DNA of 20,564 bases, from NCBI GenBank assembly GCA_900555005.1, contig USJM01000010.1, positions 1 through 20,564 of the forward strand, read 5' to 3'. Shown here one piece after another: positions 7,022 to 14,847 of the stretch. The position numbers and the translations under genes are program-made. The notes beneath the pieces are model-generated. The model was not told the DNA's origin. It did no database searches and worked only from the letters and a program-made list of their open reading frames with translations. Position 1 is the stretch's first letter. Each line of letters opens with the position of its first letter. The DNA is from an uncultured Lachnospiraceae bacterium (lineage in GTDB: Bacteria > Bacillota_A > Clostridia > Lachnospirales > Lachnospiraceae).

Positions 7022-7906
7022 TTGAAAAAGCTTTATGGCGTAATAACAGCGATGACAACCCCCTTTGCAGATAACGGGTCTGTCGATGTGGAAGCTCTCG
7101 AACAACAGGTAGAATACCTGATTGATAAAGGGGTCGATTGTCTGTACCCCTGCGGGACAACAGGTGAGATGTATCTCATGAGCGAGGAGGAAAGGAAGCT
7201 CGTTGCAGAAACGGTTGTGAAGAAGGCCGCCGGGAGAGTAACAGTGTTTGTTCATGTAGGGGCGATGACAGAAGGTGAGACGATTCGTCTGGCTCAGCAT
7301 GCGCATGAGATCGGAGCAGATGGCGTTGGTGTTGTCACACCAAGTTATTTTAATGTTGATGATCGGGCGATGGTTCAGTACTACAAGGATGTCTGTGGTC
7401 AGCTTCCTGCGGATTTTCCAGTTTATGTTTATGTCATTCCGCAGCTTGCGCATAATGATATTTCTCCGGAGACCATGCAGAGAATTGCTGATGCCTGTCC
7501 GAATGTGATTGGTGTGAAATATAGCTTCGCGGACATGACAAGGGTACTGAAGTATCTGAGAGTGAATAACGGAAAATTCTCCGTTGTTTTTGGAGCGGAT
7601 CATATGTTCCTACCTGCACTTGTTGCTGGGTGTGATGGAACTGTCTCCGGATGCAGCGGACCGTTCCCGGAATTGTTTGTTGAAGTGTATAGATTGTTCA
7701 AGGAAGGAGAAATTGAAAAGGCAAGAGCCGTACAGGATGAAGCGAATGATCTTGTATGGCTGATGAAGGGTGGCGCTGATATGTCGATATTCAAGAACAT
7801 TCTGACATTCAGGGGTGTTCGAGGCGGACATGTCAGAAAGCCCCTTCTGGATCTGCCAGAGAATGAGGTTCGGGATCTATATGAGTCGGTGAAGGCTCAT
7901 ATTTGA
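7022..7906 (+). CDS. DapA/NanA-family aldolase (putative 2-keto-3-deoxy sugar acid aldolase)
   Basis: A 294-residue class I aldolase/synthase of the dihydrodipicolinate synthase-N-acetylneuraminate lyase family. It shows the N-terminal GVITAMTTPFADNGSVD strand, CGTTGEMYLMSEEE, Tyr137 in YVYVIP and the Schiff-base Lys166 in NVIGVKYSF. Enzymes of this family cleave or form pyruvate-containing compounds; with the KDG kinase and KDPG aldolase of the same operon, a 2-keto-3-deoxy-aldonate aldolase is more likely than lysine synthesis. The start is TTG 7022, because AAGGAGG (7007-7013) sits 8 nt before it and the protein then opens MKKLYGVITAMTTPF; the ATG at 6998 lies upstream of that site. First gene of the operon, 45 nt before tctC. 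Exact substrate unknown. Confidence 0.85.
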   Translation: MKKLYGVITAMTTPFADNGSVDVEALEQQVEYLIDKGVDCLYPCGTTGEMYLMSEEERKLVAETVVKKAAGRVTVFVHVGAMTEGETIRLAQHAHEIGADGVGVVTPSYFNVDDRAMVQYYKDVCGQLPADFPVYVYVIPQLAHNDISPETMQRIADACPNVIGVKYSFADMTRVLKYLRVNNGKFSVVFGADHMFLPALVAGCDGTVSGCSGPFPELFVEVYRLFKEGEIEKARAVQDEANDLVWLMKGGADMSIFKNILTFRGVRGGHVRKPLLDLPENEVRDLYESVKAHI

Positions 7907-7951
7907 TAGATAAGAGCGTACAGTGGAGTGAAGGAATCAGGAGGAAAAGGC

Positions 7952-8929
7952 ATGAGCATGAGAAAAATCACTACTATTTTACTGGCTGCGATTACAGCAA
8001 CGACAGTACTGGCAGTTCCGGTTGCGGCGTCAGACTTCCCGGGCAATAAGCAGATCACGATTGTCTGCCCGTATGCTGCCGGAGGAGCGTCCGATACAAC
8101 TTCCCGCATCTTTGCCTCGGAGTTTGAGAAGGCAATCGGAACAACAGTGGTTGTACAGAATACAACCGGAGCCGGTGGTGCAGTAGGGCTTGAAACCGTA
8201 CGTCAGAGTAAGCCTGATGGGTATACGATTGCCTATATGCCGGTTGAGTCAACGATGATGGCGGCACTGGGGTATACGGATCTGACTTGTGAGGACTTTA
8301 AATTCCTTGGACGTGCCATGACAATTCCGGCAGCTATTACAGTAAAGGCTGACAGTGAATGGAAAACATTTGATGACTTTTTGAAGTATGCAAAGGAGCA
8401 TCCGGGTGAAGTCAGAGTCGGAAATTCCGGAACTGGATCGATCTGGCATATTGCAGCCGCTTCTGTTGAAAAAACATGTGATGTTGAGTTCAACCACGTT
8501 CCGTTCTCTGATGGGGCGGCAGCTGCAGTCACAGCACAACTGGGCGGGAACATTGAGGCAGTGGCAGTCAGCCCTTCCGAAGTCTATACCAATGTGGAAT
8601 CCGGCGATCTTCGTACGCTGTGTGTACTGGGCGAAGAAAGATCCACTGTCCTTCCTGATGTTCCGACAGCGAAGGAACTTGGCTATGATATCACAATCCA
8701 GGGATGGGGTGGATTCGCAGTTCCGAAGGATACCCCGGAGGATGTAATTGCGGTCGAAGAAAAGGCAGCAAAAACAGCTATTAATTCAGACTCCATGAAG
8801 GATCTCCTTACTACAAAGGGGTATGAGTTCGCATATCTCTCCGGGGAGGATATGGATGCTGCAGCAAAGAAGGATCTCGATTATTATTCAGAGCTCATTC
8901 CTACGATGAATATCGTAACGGAAGGATGA
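7952..8929 (+). CDS. Tripartite tricarboxylate-type transporter binding protein (TctC family)
   Basis: A 325-residue extracytoplasmic receptor of a TTT transporter. The signal peptide (MRKITTILLAAITATTVLAV) ends near VPVAA-SD. The mature protein has the family core: ITIVCPYAAGGASDTTSRIF, NTTGAGGAVGLE, KPDGYTIAYMP, VRVGNSGTGSIWHIAA and the late GWGGFAVPKDTP. No cysteine follows the signal, so it looks like a secreted or periplasmic rather than lipid-anchored protein. The start at 7952 has AGGAGG (7939-7944) 7 nt upstream. It binds a carboxylate and hands it to TctA/TctB. Cargo is probably a sugar acid, judging by the operon. Confidence 0.9.
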   Translation: MSMRKITTILLAAITATTVLAVPVAASDFPGNKQITIVCPYAAGGASDTTSRIFASEFEKAIGTTVVVQNTTGAGGAVGLETVRQSKPDGYTIAYMPVESTMMAALGYTDLTCEDFKFLGRAMTIPAAITVKADSEWKTFDDFLKYAKEHPGEVRVGNSGTGSIWHIAAASVEKTCDVEFNHVPFSDGAAAAVTAQLGGNIEAVAVSPSEVYTNVESGDLRTLCVLGEERSTVLPDVPTAKELGYDITIQGWGGFAVPKDTPEDVIAVEEKAAKTAINSDSMKDLLTTKGYEFAYLSGEDMDAAAKKDLDYYSELIPTMNIVTEG

Positions 8930-8967
8930 CAGAAGATCTGTCCACTCATTGAAAAAGGGTAAGCCAG

Positions 8968-8999
8968 ACAGCATCGCGCCGGGAGTGGTGCGGTGCTGT
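8968..8999 (+). promoter_or_regulatory. Hairpin between tctC and tctB, mRNA stabiliser or attenuator
   Basis: ACAGCATCGC (8968-8977) pairs with GCGGTGCTGT (8990-8999) with one G-U pair. There is only a weak T tail. Placed after the binding-protein gene, it could raise binding-protein mRNA relative to the membrane genes. Confidence 0.5.
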
Positions 9000-9031
9000 T
9001 TCTATAGATGGAGGAGAAAGAAAGGTCACTT

Positions 9032-9520
9032 ATGAAAAAACAGAAAGCAGATATGATCGGCGGAATTGCTGCCGTAGCGGTGGGAGCGTTTTTCTTCATT
9101 CAAACCTTGCAGAATAAGCAGATGAGCTTTTTCTCTACGACAAGTGACGGAGTCCCCGGAGGCGGCTTTTTTCCATATATCCTGTGTGTACTGATCATGA
9201 TAATGGGTTTAGGCTTGATTGTCCGTGGTGCTCTGAAAGGGAATAAAGTCTTTTTCATGATTGACCCGGAGATGCGCGAAAATATGAAGCTGATGGCATC
9301 AACGCTGGTCGCAATCCTTGCTTTTCTAGCGCTGTGGAAATGGCTGGCTCCAATCCTTGGGAATAGTGCATTTTACAGCTGTGTGGCTGTACTTGAACTC
9401 GCCCTTAATAAATTTATGTTCAAGAGAACCTGGCTGTTTTCTATTTTGTATGCAGTCATCTTCACTCTATTCATATATCTGGTATTCGGAATGTTTTTCG
9501 CTATTCAGTTCAATGCATAA
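9032..9520 (+). CDS. TTT transporter small membrane subunit (TctB family)
   Basis: A 162-residue membrane protein with about four hydrophobic helices (DMIGGIAAVAVGAFFFIQTL, FFPYILCVLIMIMGLGLIVR, LMASTLVAILAFLALWKWLA and LFSILYAVIFTLFIYLVFGM). The PGGGFFPYIL motif between the first and second helices is characteristic of TctB. The start at ATG 9032 is preferred to 9008 because the protein then begins MKKQKADMIGG as in homologues, with AAAGG 6 nt upstream. Works with TctA and TctC as a sodium- or proton-driven carboxylate importer. Confidence 0.87.
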   Translation: MKKQKADMIGGIAAVAVGAFFFIQTLQNKQMSFFSTTSDGVPGGGFFPYILCVLIMIMGLGLIVRGALKGNKVFFMIDPEMRENMKLMASTLVAILAFLALWKWLAPILGNSAFYSCVAVLELALNKFMFKRTWLFSILYAVIFTLFIYLVFGMFFAIQFNA

Positions 9521-9535
9521 TGGAAAGGAGACAGT

Positions 9536-11047
9536 ATGGGCATTAGTCTGGATATATGGGCGCAGGGATTATCCGAGCTGCTACAGCCATCCGTCATCTT
9601 GTTTTTGTTTTTGGGTATTCTGATCGGAACATTGATCGGCGCACTGCCTGGATTGTCTGCAACGATGGGAATTGCGATCATGACGCCGGTCACGTTTAAC
9701 TTTTCCCCGGTAAACGGGTTCGCAATGCTGATGGGGCTTTGGAATTCCGCAATTTTTGCAGGAGGTATCACGGCGATTTTGATTAATACACCAGGGACAC
9801 CGGCATCACTGACCCAATCCTGGGATGGATATTGCCTGTACAAGCAAGGAAAAGGCGGTTTGGCTCTTGGGGTGAATGTGATTTTTTCTTTCATGGGCGG
9901 CATGATCAGTACCCTTGCGCTGATTCTTTTTGCGACACCGATTGCCCGCTTTACTGTTCGGTTCAATGCGGCCGAATACTTCATGCTGGCAGCATTCGGA
10001 CTCAGTATGATGGTTGCCGTTTCCGGTGGAGATATTCTGAAAGGATTAATCCTGGGGCTTGTAGGGATCCTTCTGTCGTGCATCGGAATTGATCCGATCC
10101 TGGGAATTCGAAGATTCACCTTTGGCTCTGTAAATCTTCTTGCGGGTATCAGCTTTATCCCGGTGATGATCGGGATGTTTGGTATCGGTGAAGTGCTGTA
10201 TCAGATTTTCACAAGGAACAAGCAGCAGGAGGCGATGGAGGATCAAGCACGGAAAGAAGGCAAGGATCTGGGGCGAATCTTTTTGAATAAAGACGAAAGA
10301 AAAGGTCTTCTATCCCGTGGAATTATTACTTCACTGGTTGCGACGATTATCGGCGCGATACCCGCGGCGGGAGGAGATATTTCAGCTATTATCTGTTGGG
10401 GAAATGCTAAGAGGTTCAGCAAGTATCCGGAAGAATATGGACATGGATCAATTGAGGGACTGGCGGTCAGTTCAGCCGCGAACAATGGTGTCATTGGCGG
10501 AGCTATGACTACCATGATGACCCTTGGAATTCCGGGTGATTCGGTTACCGCAATTCTGATTGGTTCTCTTACGATGTATGGTATGCGTCCGGGGATCTCG
10601 ATGTTTACAGATAATGCGAAGTTTACCACACAGATTATGGCGCTGATGGTGATGGCAAACATTGCGTTTCTGATTCTTGGACTTCTGACTGCAAAAGTAT
10701 CTGCGAAGATTCTGAACGTTGCACAGCCAACTGTATGGGCTGCGGTTATTGTGCTTTGTGTTGTCGGATCCTATGCACTGAACAATAATTTCTTCGATGT
10801 GCTCATCATGATGGCTGCAGGAATCCTGGGCTTCCTTTTTAAAACATTTGAATGGCCGAGCGGTCCCTTTATTCTGGGGCTTCTTCTTGGCAACATGCTG
10901 GAAGCGAATATGCGTCGGGCGCTTGTCATGAGTAACGGAAGCTATCTGACTTTTATCGCGCGTCCGGTTTCCTGTGTCCTCTTTGTCTTTGTTGTGCTTA
11001 CATTCCTGTTCCCGGTTGTGAAAAGCCTTGTCAAAAGGAAGAAGTGA
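9536..11047 (+). CDS. TTT transporter large membrane subunit (TctA family)
   Basis: A 503-residue integral membrane protein with about eleven hydrophobic segments. Diagnostic TctA motifs are present in both inverted halves: GALPGLSATMGIAIMTPVTF and LINTPGTPASL in the first, and AIPAAGGDISAIICWG and LGIPGDSVTAILIGSLTMYG in the second. The length is normal for the family. AAAGGAG lies just upstream, and tctB ends 15 nt before. It forms the transport path for the carboxylate delivered by TctC. The chain ends with a basic cytoplasmic tail (KSLVKRKK). Confidence 0.93.
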   Translation: MGISLDIWAQGLSELLQPSVILFLFLGILIGTLIGALPGLSATMGIAIMTPVTFNFSPVNGFAMLMGLWNSAIFAGGITAILINTPGTPASLTQSWDGYCLYKQGKGGLALGVNVIFSFMGGMISTLALILFATPIARFTVRFNAAEYFMLAAFGLSMMVAVSGGDILKGLILGLVGILLSCIGIDPILGIRRFTFGSVNLLAGISFIPVMIGMFGIGEVLYQIFTRNKQQEAMEDQARKEGKDLGRIFLNKDERKGLLSRGIITSLVATIIGAIPAAGGDISAIICWGNAKRFSKYPEEYGHGSIEGLAVSSAANNGVIGGAMTTMMTLGIPGDSVTAILIGSLTMYGMRPGISMFTDNAKFTTQIMALMVMANIAFLILGLLTAKVSAKILNVAQPTVWAAVIVLCVVGSYALNNNFFDVLIMMAAGILGFLFKTFEWPSGPFILGLLLGNMLEANMRRALVMSNGSYLTFIARPVSCVLFVFVVLTFLFPVVKSLVKRKK

Positions 11048-11087
11048 CCATTCTGATTTGTCAACGCGCGATAGGAAAGGTGAAATG

Positions 11088-12044
11088 ATGACTGTCTTTG
11101 AACATATAAAGCAGAGCGGCATTATGCCGGTTATAACGATTCCGACAGCCGCACATGCGGTCAAGCTGGCGCAGACGCTGCGTGAGGCTGGAATATATCA
11201 GATTGAAGTGACCTTAAGAAATAAGAACGCACTGGATTGTATTGCTGCCATTCGGGAGTCATTTCCTGATATGGTAATAGCCGCAGGGACAGTACATACT
11301 CCAGAGCAGGTTGCGGAAGCGCAACGGTCGGGAGTGGATCTGTGTGTGACACCTGGAATCAATGAGCCAGTGATTCAGCAATGTCAGAAGATGAATATGC
11401 CAGTGCTTCCTGGAATTGCGACACCGACAGAAATAGAGAAAGCGATGGAGCTCGGGCTCATGCATCTGAAGTTCTTTCCGGCTGAGCTTATGGGAGGTTT
11501 ACAGACGATCAGACAGTTCCATGGGCCGTACCCACAGGTGGATTTTATTCCGACATCCGGAATGAATTTCAGCAATATAGGAGAGTATTTGTCAGAGCCG
11601 GAGATATTGGCTGTAGGAGGCAGTTTCATGGCTCCGGCCGATAAGGTGCGATCAGAGGACTGGGATGGTATCCGGGAACTGTGTGAGAAGGCTGTAGAGA
11701 TTTCTTTGAATTTCCACTTGGTTCATGTCGGAATCAATACTGGTGAAACAGGAAGGGAAGTTGCTTCCGAGATTGGAACAGCATTTGGAATTGGTATAAA
11801 AGAAGGGGAACGCTCTGATTTTGCTGGTAATATGATCGAGTGCTGTAAAGTGCAATTTCCGGGGACGCATGGTCATATCGCAATTGGAACAAGAAGTGTG
11901 GAACGTGCGTCAGCTTTTCTTGAGAAAAAGGGATACACGATGCGTAAAGATTTTCAGAATACAGATGCGGCAGGAAACCTGAATTGTGTTTACCTTGAAA
12001 AGGAATTTGGAGGTTTTGCAATTCATCTGCTTCGAGAGGCATGA
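11088..12044 (+). CDS. eda: KDPG/KHG aldolase fused to a C-terminal VOC domain
   Basis: A 318-residue two-domain protein. Residues 1-~200 are a class I 2-keto-3-deoxy-6-phosphogluconate/4-hydroxy-2-oxoglutarate aldolase: IEVTLRN with Glu40, AAGTVHTPEQ, CVTPGINEPV, Schiff-base Lys128 in LKFFPAE, and IPTSGMN. Residues ~206-318 form a vicinal-oxygen-chelate (glyoxalase-like) domain: LVHVGINTGE, HGHIAIGTRSVERASAFLEK and a terminal GGFAIHLL. The aldolase part would split KDPG made by the next gene into pyruvate and glyceraldehyde-3-phosphate. The VOC partner could act on the open or keto form of the substrate; its role is not known to me. ATG 11088 has AGGAAAGG 7 nt upstream; the adjacent ATG 11085 is also possible. 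Confidence 0.88.
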   Translation: MTVFEHIKQSGIMPVITIPTAAHAVKLAQTLREAGIYQIEVTLRNKNALDCIAAIRESFPDMVIAAGTVHTPEQVAEAQRSGVDLCVTPGINEPVIQQCQKMNMPVLPGIATPTEIEKAMELGLMHLKFFPAELMGGLQTIRQFHGPYPQVDFIPTSGMNFSNIGEYLSEPEILAVGGSFMAPADKVRSEDWDGIRELCEKAVEISLNFHLVHVGINTGETGREVASEIGTAFGIGIKEGERSDFAGNMIECCKVQFPGTHGHIAIGTRSVERASAFLEKKGYTMRKDFQNTDAAGNLNCVYLEKEFGGFAIHLLREA

Positions 12045-12088
12045 ACCCATGTATTTGATCAGTTAATAATGTCGAAATGGAGTGAAAT

Positions 12089-13111
12089 ATGGGCAAGGTA
12101 ATAGGGTTTGGTGACTTTATGGTGCGACTTAGTCCTCCGGGATATCTGAAGTTTGCTCAGGCAGACTCATTTGATATCAATTACACAGGAGCAGAGGCAA
12201 ACGTTCTGGTTTCCCTTGCATGTATGAATGTGGAGACAGAGTTTGTTACGAGAATTCCGGAAAATCCGATTGCGGACGCAGGACTGGCGAGCTTAAGAAA
12301 ATGGAATGTCGGAACCCGTCATATCATTCGGGGCGGGGAAAGAATTGGTGTTTTCTATCTCGAAAAAGGAGCCTCTCAAAGACCGTCCCGTTGTGTGTAT
12401 GACAGGATGAATTCCGGAATCGCTTTGGCGAGGCCAGGAATGTTCGACTGGGATGCTATTTTCGATGGAGCCTCGGTATTTCACGTCACAGGGATCACGC
12501 CAGCGCTGGGACCGGGGATGCCGGAGGTAACACTGGAAGCAGTGCGAAAAGCAAAGGAACATGGACTGATCGTAAGTTGTGATCTGAACTATCGAAAGAA
12601 TTTATGGACAACAGAGATGGCAGGAAAGTGTATGCGGGAGGTCTTGAAATACACAGACATCCTGATTGCAAATGAAGAGGACTGCGAGAAAGTACTTGGC
12701 ATTCGCTCAAAGAACACCGATGTTGTGAAAGGACAGATCAATAAAGAAGGATATATAGATGTTGCCAGTCAGCTCGTATCCGAATTTGGTGTGAAAAAAG
12801 TCGGCATTACCTTAAGAAAGAGCATCAGTGCGTCCGATAATGAGTGGGGAGCTATGCTCTATGAGAACGGTACACCTTATTTTTCAAAAACCTACGCGAT
12901 TCATATCGTAGACCGTGTAGGGGGTGGAGATTCCTTTGCAGCAGGATTGATCTATGGAACCCTTAAAGGATATACACCGCAAAAGACGATTGAGTATGCA
13001 GCAGCAGCTTCCTGTCTGAAACATTCGATCGAAATGGATTTTAACCTTTCGAGTGTAGAAGAAATTGAGCTTCTTGCAGGGGGAGACGCATCGGGAAGAA
13101 TACAGAGATGA
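12089..13111 (+). CDS. kdgK: 2-keto-3-deoxygluconate kinase (PfkB family)
   Basis: A 340-residue sugar kinase of the ribokinase/PfkB fold. N-terminal GFGDFMVRLSPPG and YTGAEANVLVSLACMN are the substrate and lid region; the C-terminal DRVGGGDSFAAGLIYG is the family signature with catalytic base Asp281. The early MVRLSPPG resembles KDG kinases, and the neighbouring KDPG aldolase supports that substrate: KDG + ATP gives KDPG. Start 12089 is preceded by GGAG at 8 nt spacing and lies 44 nt after the aldolase gene. Last intact gene of the operon; the decayed YhcH fragment starts at its stop codon. Confidence 0.88.
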   Translation: MGKVIGFGDFMVRLSPPGYLKFAQADSFDINYTGAEANVLVSLACMNVETEFVTRIPENPIADAGLASLRKWNVGTRHIIRGGERIGVFYLEKGASQRPSRCVYDRMNSGIALARPGMFDWDAIFDGASVFHVTGITPALGPGMPEVTLEAVRKAKEHGLIVSCDLNYRKNLWTTEMAGKCMREVLKYTDILIANEEDCEKVLGIRSKNTDVVKGQINKEGYIDVASQLVSEFGVKKVGITLRKSISASDNEWGAMLYENGTPYFSKTYAIHIVDRVGGGDSFAAGLIYGTLKGYTPQKTIEYAAAASCLKHSIEMDFNLSSVEEIELLAGGDASGRIQR

Positions 13112-13236
13112 GGAATCGGCATCCCGGTTTCTAAGAGCGCTGGATCCGGATACCTGCAGGGATGGCCAGACATACATCGACATCCAGTACATCATCTCTG
13201 AATACGAGGTGATCGCAGTGGAATCTCTGAACGAGA
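13106..13236 (+). pseudogene. YhcH/YjgK/YiaL-family remnant with internal deletion
   Basis: In the frame of 13065-13301 this reads EESASRFLRALDPDTCRDG, QTYIDIQYIISEYEVIAVES. That matches residues ~11-73 of the intact YhcH-family protein at 19698 but lacks 30 residues (30-59) and has 2 in their place, an in-frame loss of 84 nt that removes the His57/Glu59 metal-site region. The C-terminal half is also gone. It sits directly behind kdgK, suggesting the operon once ended with this gene. Confidence 0.75.
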
Positions 13237-13255
13237 AGAGGAATGGAAAGTATTT

Positions 13256-13298
13256 ATTCCCCTGCCTTTGCCTGCTTTATCGGCGAAGGCGGGGGAAT
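13256..13298 (+). terminator. Intrinsic terminator of the sugar-acid operon
   Basis: The 17-nt arms 13256-13272 and 13282-13298 pair along their whole length (two G-U pairs) around a 9-nt loop, followed by TGATTTATTT. The remaining DNA from 13300 to 13410 shows no gene I can support. Confidence 0.75.
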
Positions 13299-13412
13299 TG
13301 ATTTATTTCCGCCTGTCCGGACTGTACCTGCCTTACTGTGACAGGGTGGCTGCCGGTCAGTATTCCACGGAAGAACAATATTTGCGAATACGGTTTACGT
13401 GAATAAAATCTC

Positions 13413-13441
13413 TTGAAATATAGTGCATAAAAATGTACAAT
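13413..13441 (+). promoter_or_regulatory. Promoter of the ABC importer-GH2 operon
   Basis: TTGAAA (13413-13418) and TACAAT (13436-13441) are 17 nt apart. The leader to the ATG at 13489 is about 40 nt. No regulator gene adjoins this operon. Confidence 0.65.
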
Positions 13442-13488
13442 TTGAGGGATGATTACGTATAAATATACATATTGAAGGGATGGGCGGC

Positions 13489-14763
13489 ATGAAAAAAAGA
13501 CTACTTTCAGCTGTGCTTTCTGCAGTGTTCGCATTGACGGGAACAACAACAGTGTTTGCAGAAGACACATCAACCGAAAAAGAGAATGTTACATTAACGC
13601 TTTGGTATTGGCAGAATAGTATTCAGGACGAGCTTCTTGAAAAAGTTTCTGAGGCATTTCCGGGCGTGACGATTGACGCGCAGAAATTTGCTGCGGATGA
13701 TATCGAGGAAAAAATAAATACAACGATCGCAAGTGGTGGAGAACTTCCGGATCTTCTTGCGATGGACGACTGGATCGCAGACCTGCTTCAGTATCCGGAC
13801 AGTTTTATCAACCTGTATGATGCGCCTTGTAATGCAGCGGATATAGAGGATCAGTATGTGGAGTGGAAGTGGAAGAAGGCAGAGACGCCGGATGGAAAGC
13901 TGATTGCTTTGCCGATGGATATTGGACCGACCTGCATGTTTTACAATGCAAAACTATTTGAGGATGCCGGCCTTCCGACCGATCCGGATGAAGTAGCGGC
14001 GGAGATGTCTACATGGGATGATGCGTATAGCATGGCGTCGAAGCTTCAGGAGGCGACGCCGGATGTCAAGATGTTTGATTTCCTCAGTCACATATATGTA
14101 GCGACGCTTGGTCAGCAGAAAGCACACCTGATCGATCAGGATGGAAACTATATTGCGGATCAGGATCATAACCGGACGGCATTCATGGAGGCAGCGGCCG
14201 CAAAAGATTATGTGTTTGGCGGCTCGTCTGAATGGGATCCTGAATGGGCGGCAGCGCTGAATGACCACAAGGTAGCGGCGTTTGTCGGCGCGGTATGGAT
14301 GAAACCGGAACTGATCAGTGCGGCACCGGACACGGCGGGCGAATGGAGAGTCACAAGTGCGCCCGGCGGACCGGGGAATGTCGGCGGGTCGTCGATCGGA
14401 ATCACAAGCTCCTGCAAGAATGTCGAAACAGCCTACCAGGTGATCACCTGGCTGACAAACAGCGAAAACCAGATAAGCTCTCTCGACAAACTGGGCTTGT
14501 TCCCATCGAGACTGGAAGCGCTGGATGATGAGAGCCTTCTCTATCCGGAAGACTTTTTCGGCGGAGAGATTGTGAACAAGTATTTTGTACAGGCTGCGAA
14601 GAAAATTAACGATCTTTATTATCCGCCAAACTATTCCAGCTATCAGGCGGTTTTTGAACAACAGCTTCAACAGGTACAAGATCAGGACAAGGATCCGGAG
14701 CAGGCGTTCGAGGATGCGGTGTCCGAGACAAAGAGCATGTACGATCTGGCACAGATCTCATAA
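13489..14763 (+). CDS. Carbohydrate ABC transporter substrate-binding protein
   Basis: A 424-residue family 1 solute-binding protein for a CUT1-type importer. The signal peptide (MKKRLLSAVLSAVFALTGTTTVFA) appears to be cut before EDTST. The mature chain begins VTLTLWYWQNSIQDELLEKV, followed by INTTIASGGELPDLLAMDDW, LPMDIGPTCMFYNAKLFEDAGLPTDPDE (split family motif) and a late GGSSIGITSSCKN. No lipobox cysteine is seen, which is unusual for a Gram-positive. ATG 13489 is chosen over 13480 because GAAGGG sits 9 nt upstream and the protein then begins MKKRLL. Binds an oligosaccharide or glycoside; ligand not readable. Confidence 0.9.
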   Translation: MKKRLLSAVLSAVFALTGTTTVFAEDTSTEKENVTLTLWYWQNSIQDELLEKVSEAFPGVTIDAQKFAADDIEEKINTTIASGGELPDLLAMDDWIADLLQYPDSFINLYDAPCNAADIEDQYVEWKWKKAETPDGKLIALPMDIGPTCMFYNAKLFEDAGLPTDPDEVAAEMSTWDDAYSMASKLQEATPDVKMFDFLSHIYVATLGQQKAHLIDQDGNYIADQDHNRTAFMEAAAAKDYVFGGSSEWDPEWAAALNDHKVAAFVGAVWMKPELISAAPDTAGEWRVTSAPGGPGNVGGSSIGITSSCKNVETAYQVITWLTNSENQISSLDKLGLFPSRLEALDDESLLYPEDFFGGEIVNKYFVQAAKKINDLYYPPNYSSYQAVFEQQLQQVQDQDKDPEQAFEDAVSETKSMYDLAQIS

Positions 14764-14806
14764 TCTGCAGTTCTGCTTTTTGTAATCTATGATGCAGCAG
14801 TACAGG

Positions 14807-14828
14807 CGGGCTGTCGAAAGGCAACCCG
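14807..14828 (+). promoter_or_regulatory. GAAA-capped hairpin between binding protein and permease genes
   Basis: CGGGCTGTC (14807-14815) pairs with GGCAACCCG (14820-14828) with one mismatch and one G-U pair around a GAAA tetraloop, followed by TTTTGTTTG. It looks like a leaky terminator or 3' stabiliser giving extra binding-protein mRNA. Confidence 0.6.
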
Positions 14829-14847
14829 TTTTGTTTGTAGGAGTCCT

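Noticed and set aside
6797..7603. 268-codon minus-strand frame covering the IclR-aldolase gap
   Set aside because: Overlaps the promoter region and the sense aldolase gene; no family pattern.
7022..7906. Reading the DapA-family gene as N-acetylneuraminate lyase (sialic-acid operon, with YhcH as NanQ)
   Set aside because: No nanE, nanK or nagA/B genes nearby, whereas KDG kinase and KDPG aldolase share the operon.
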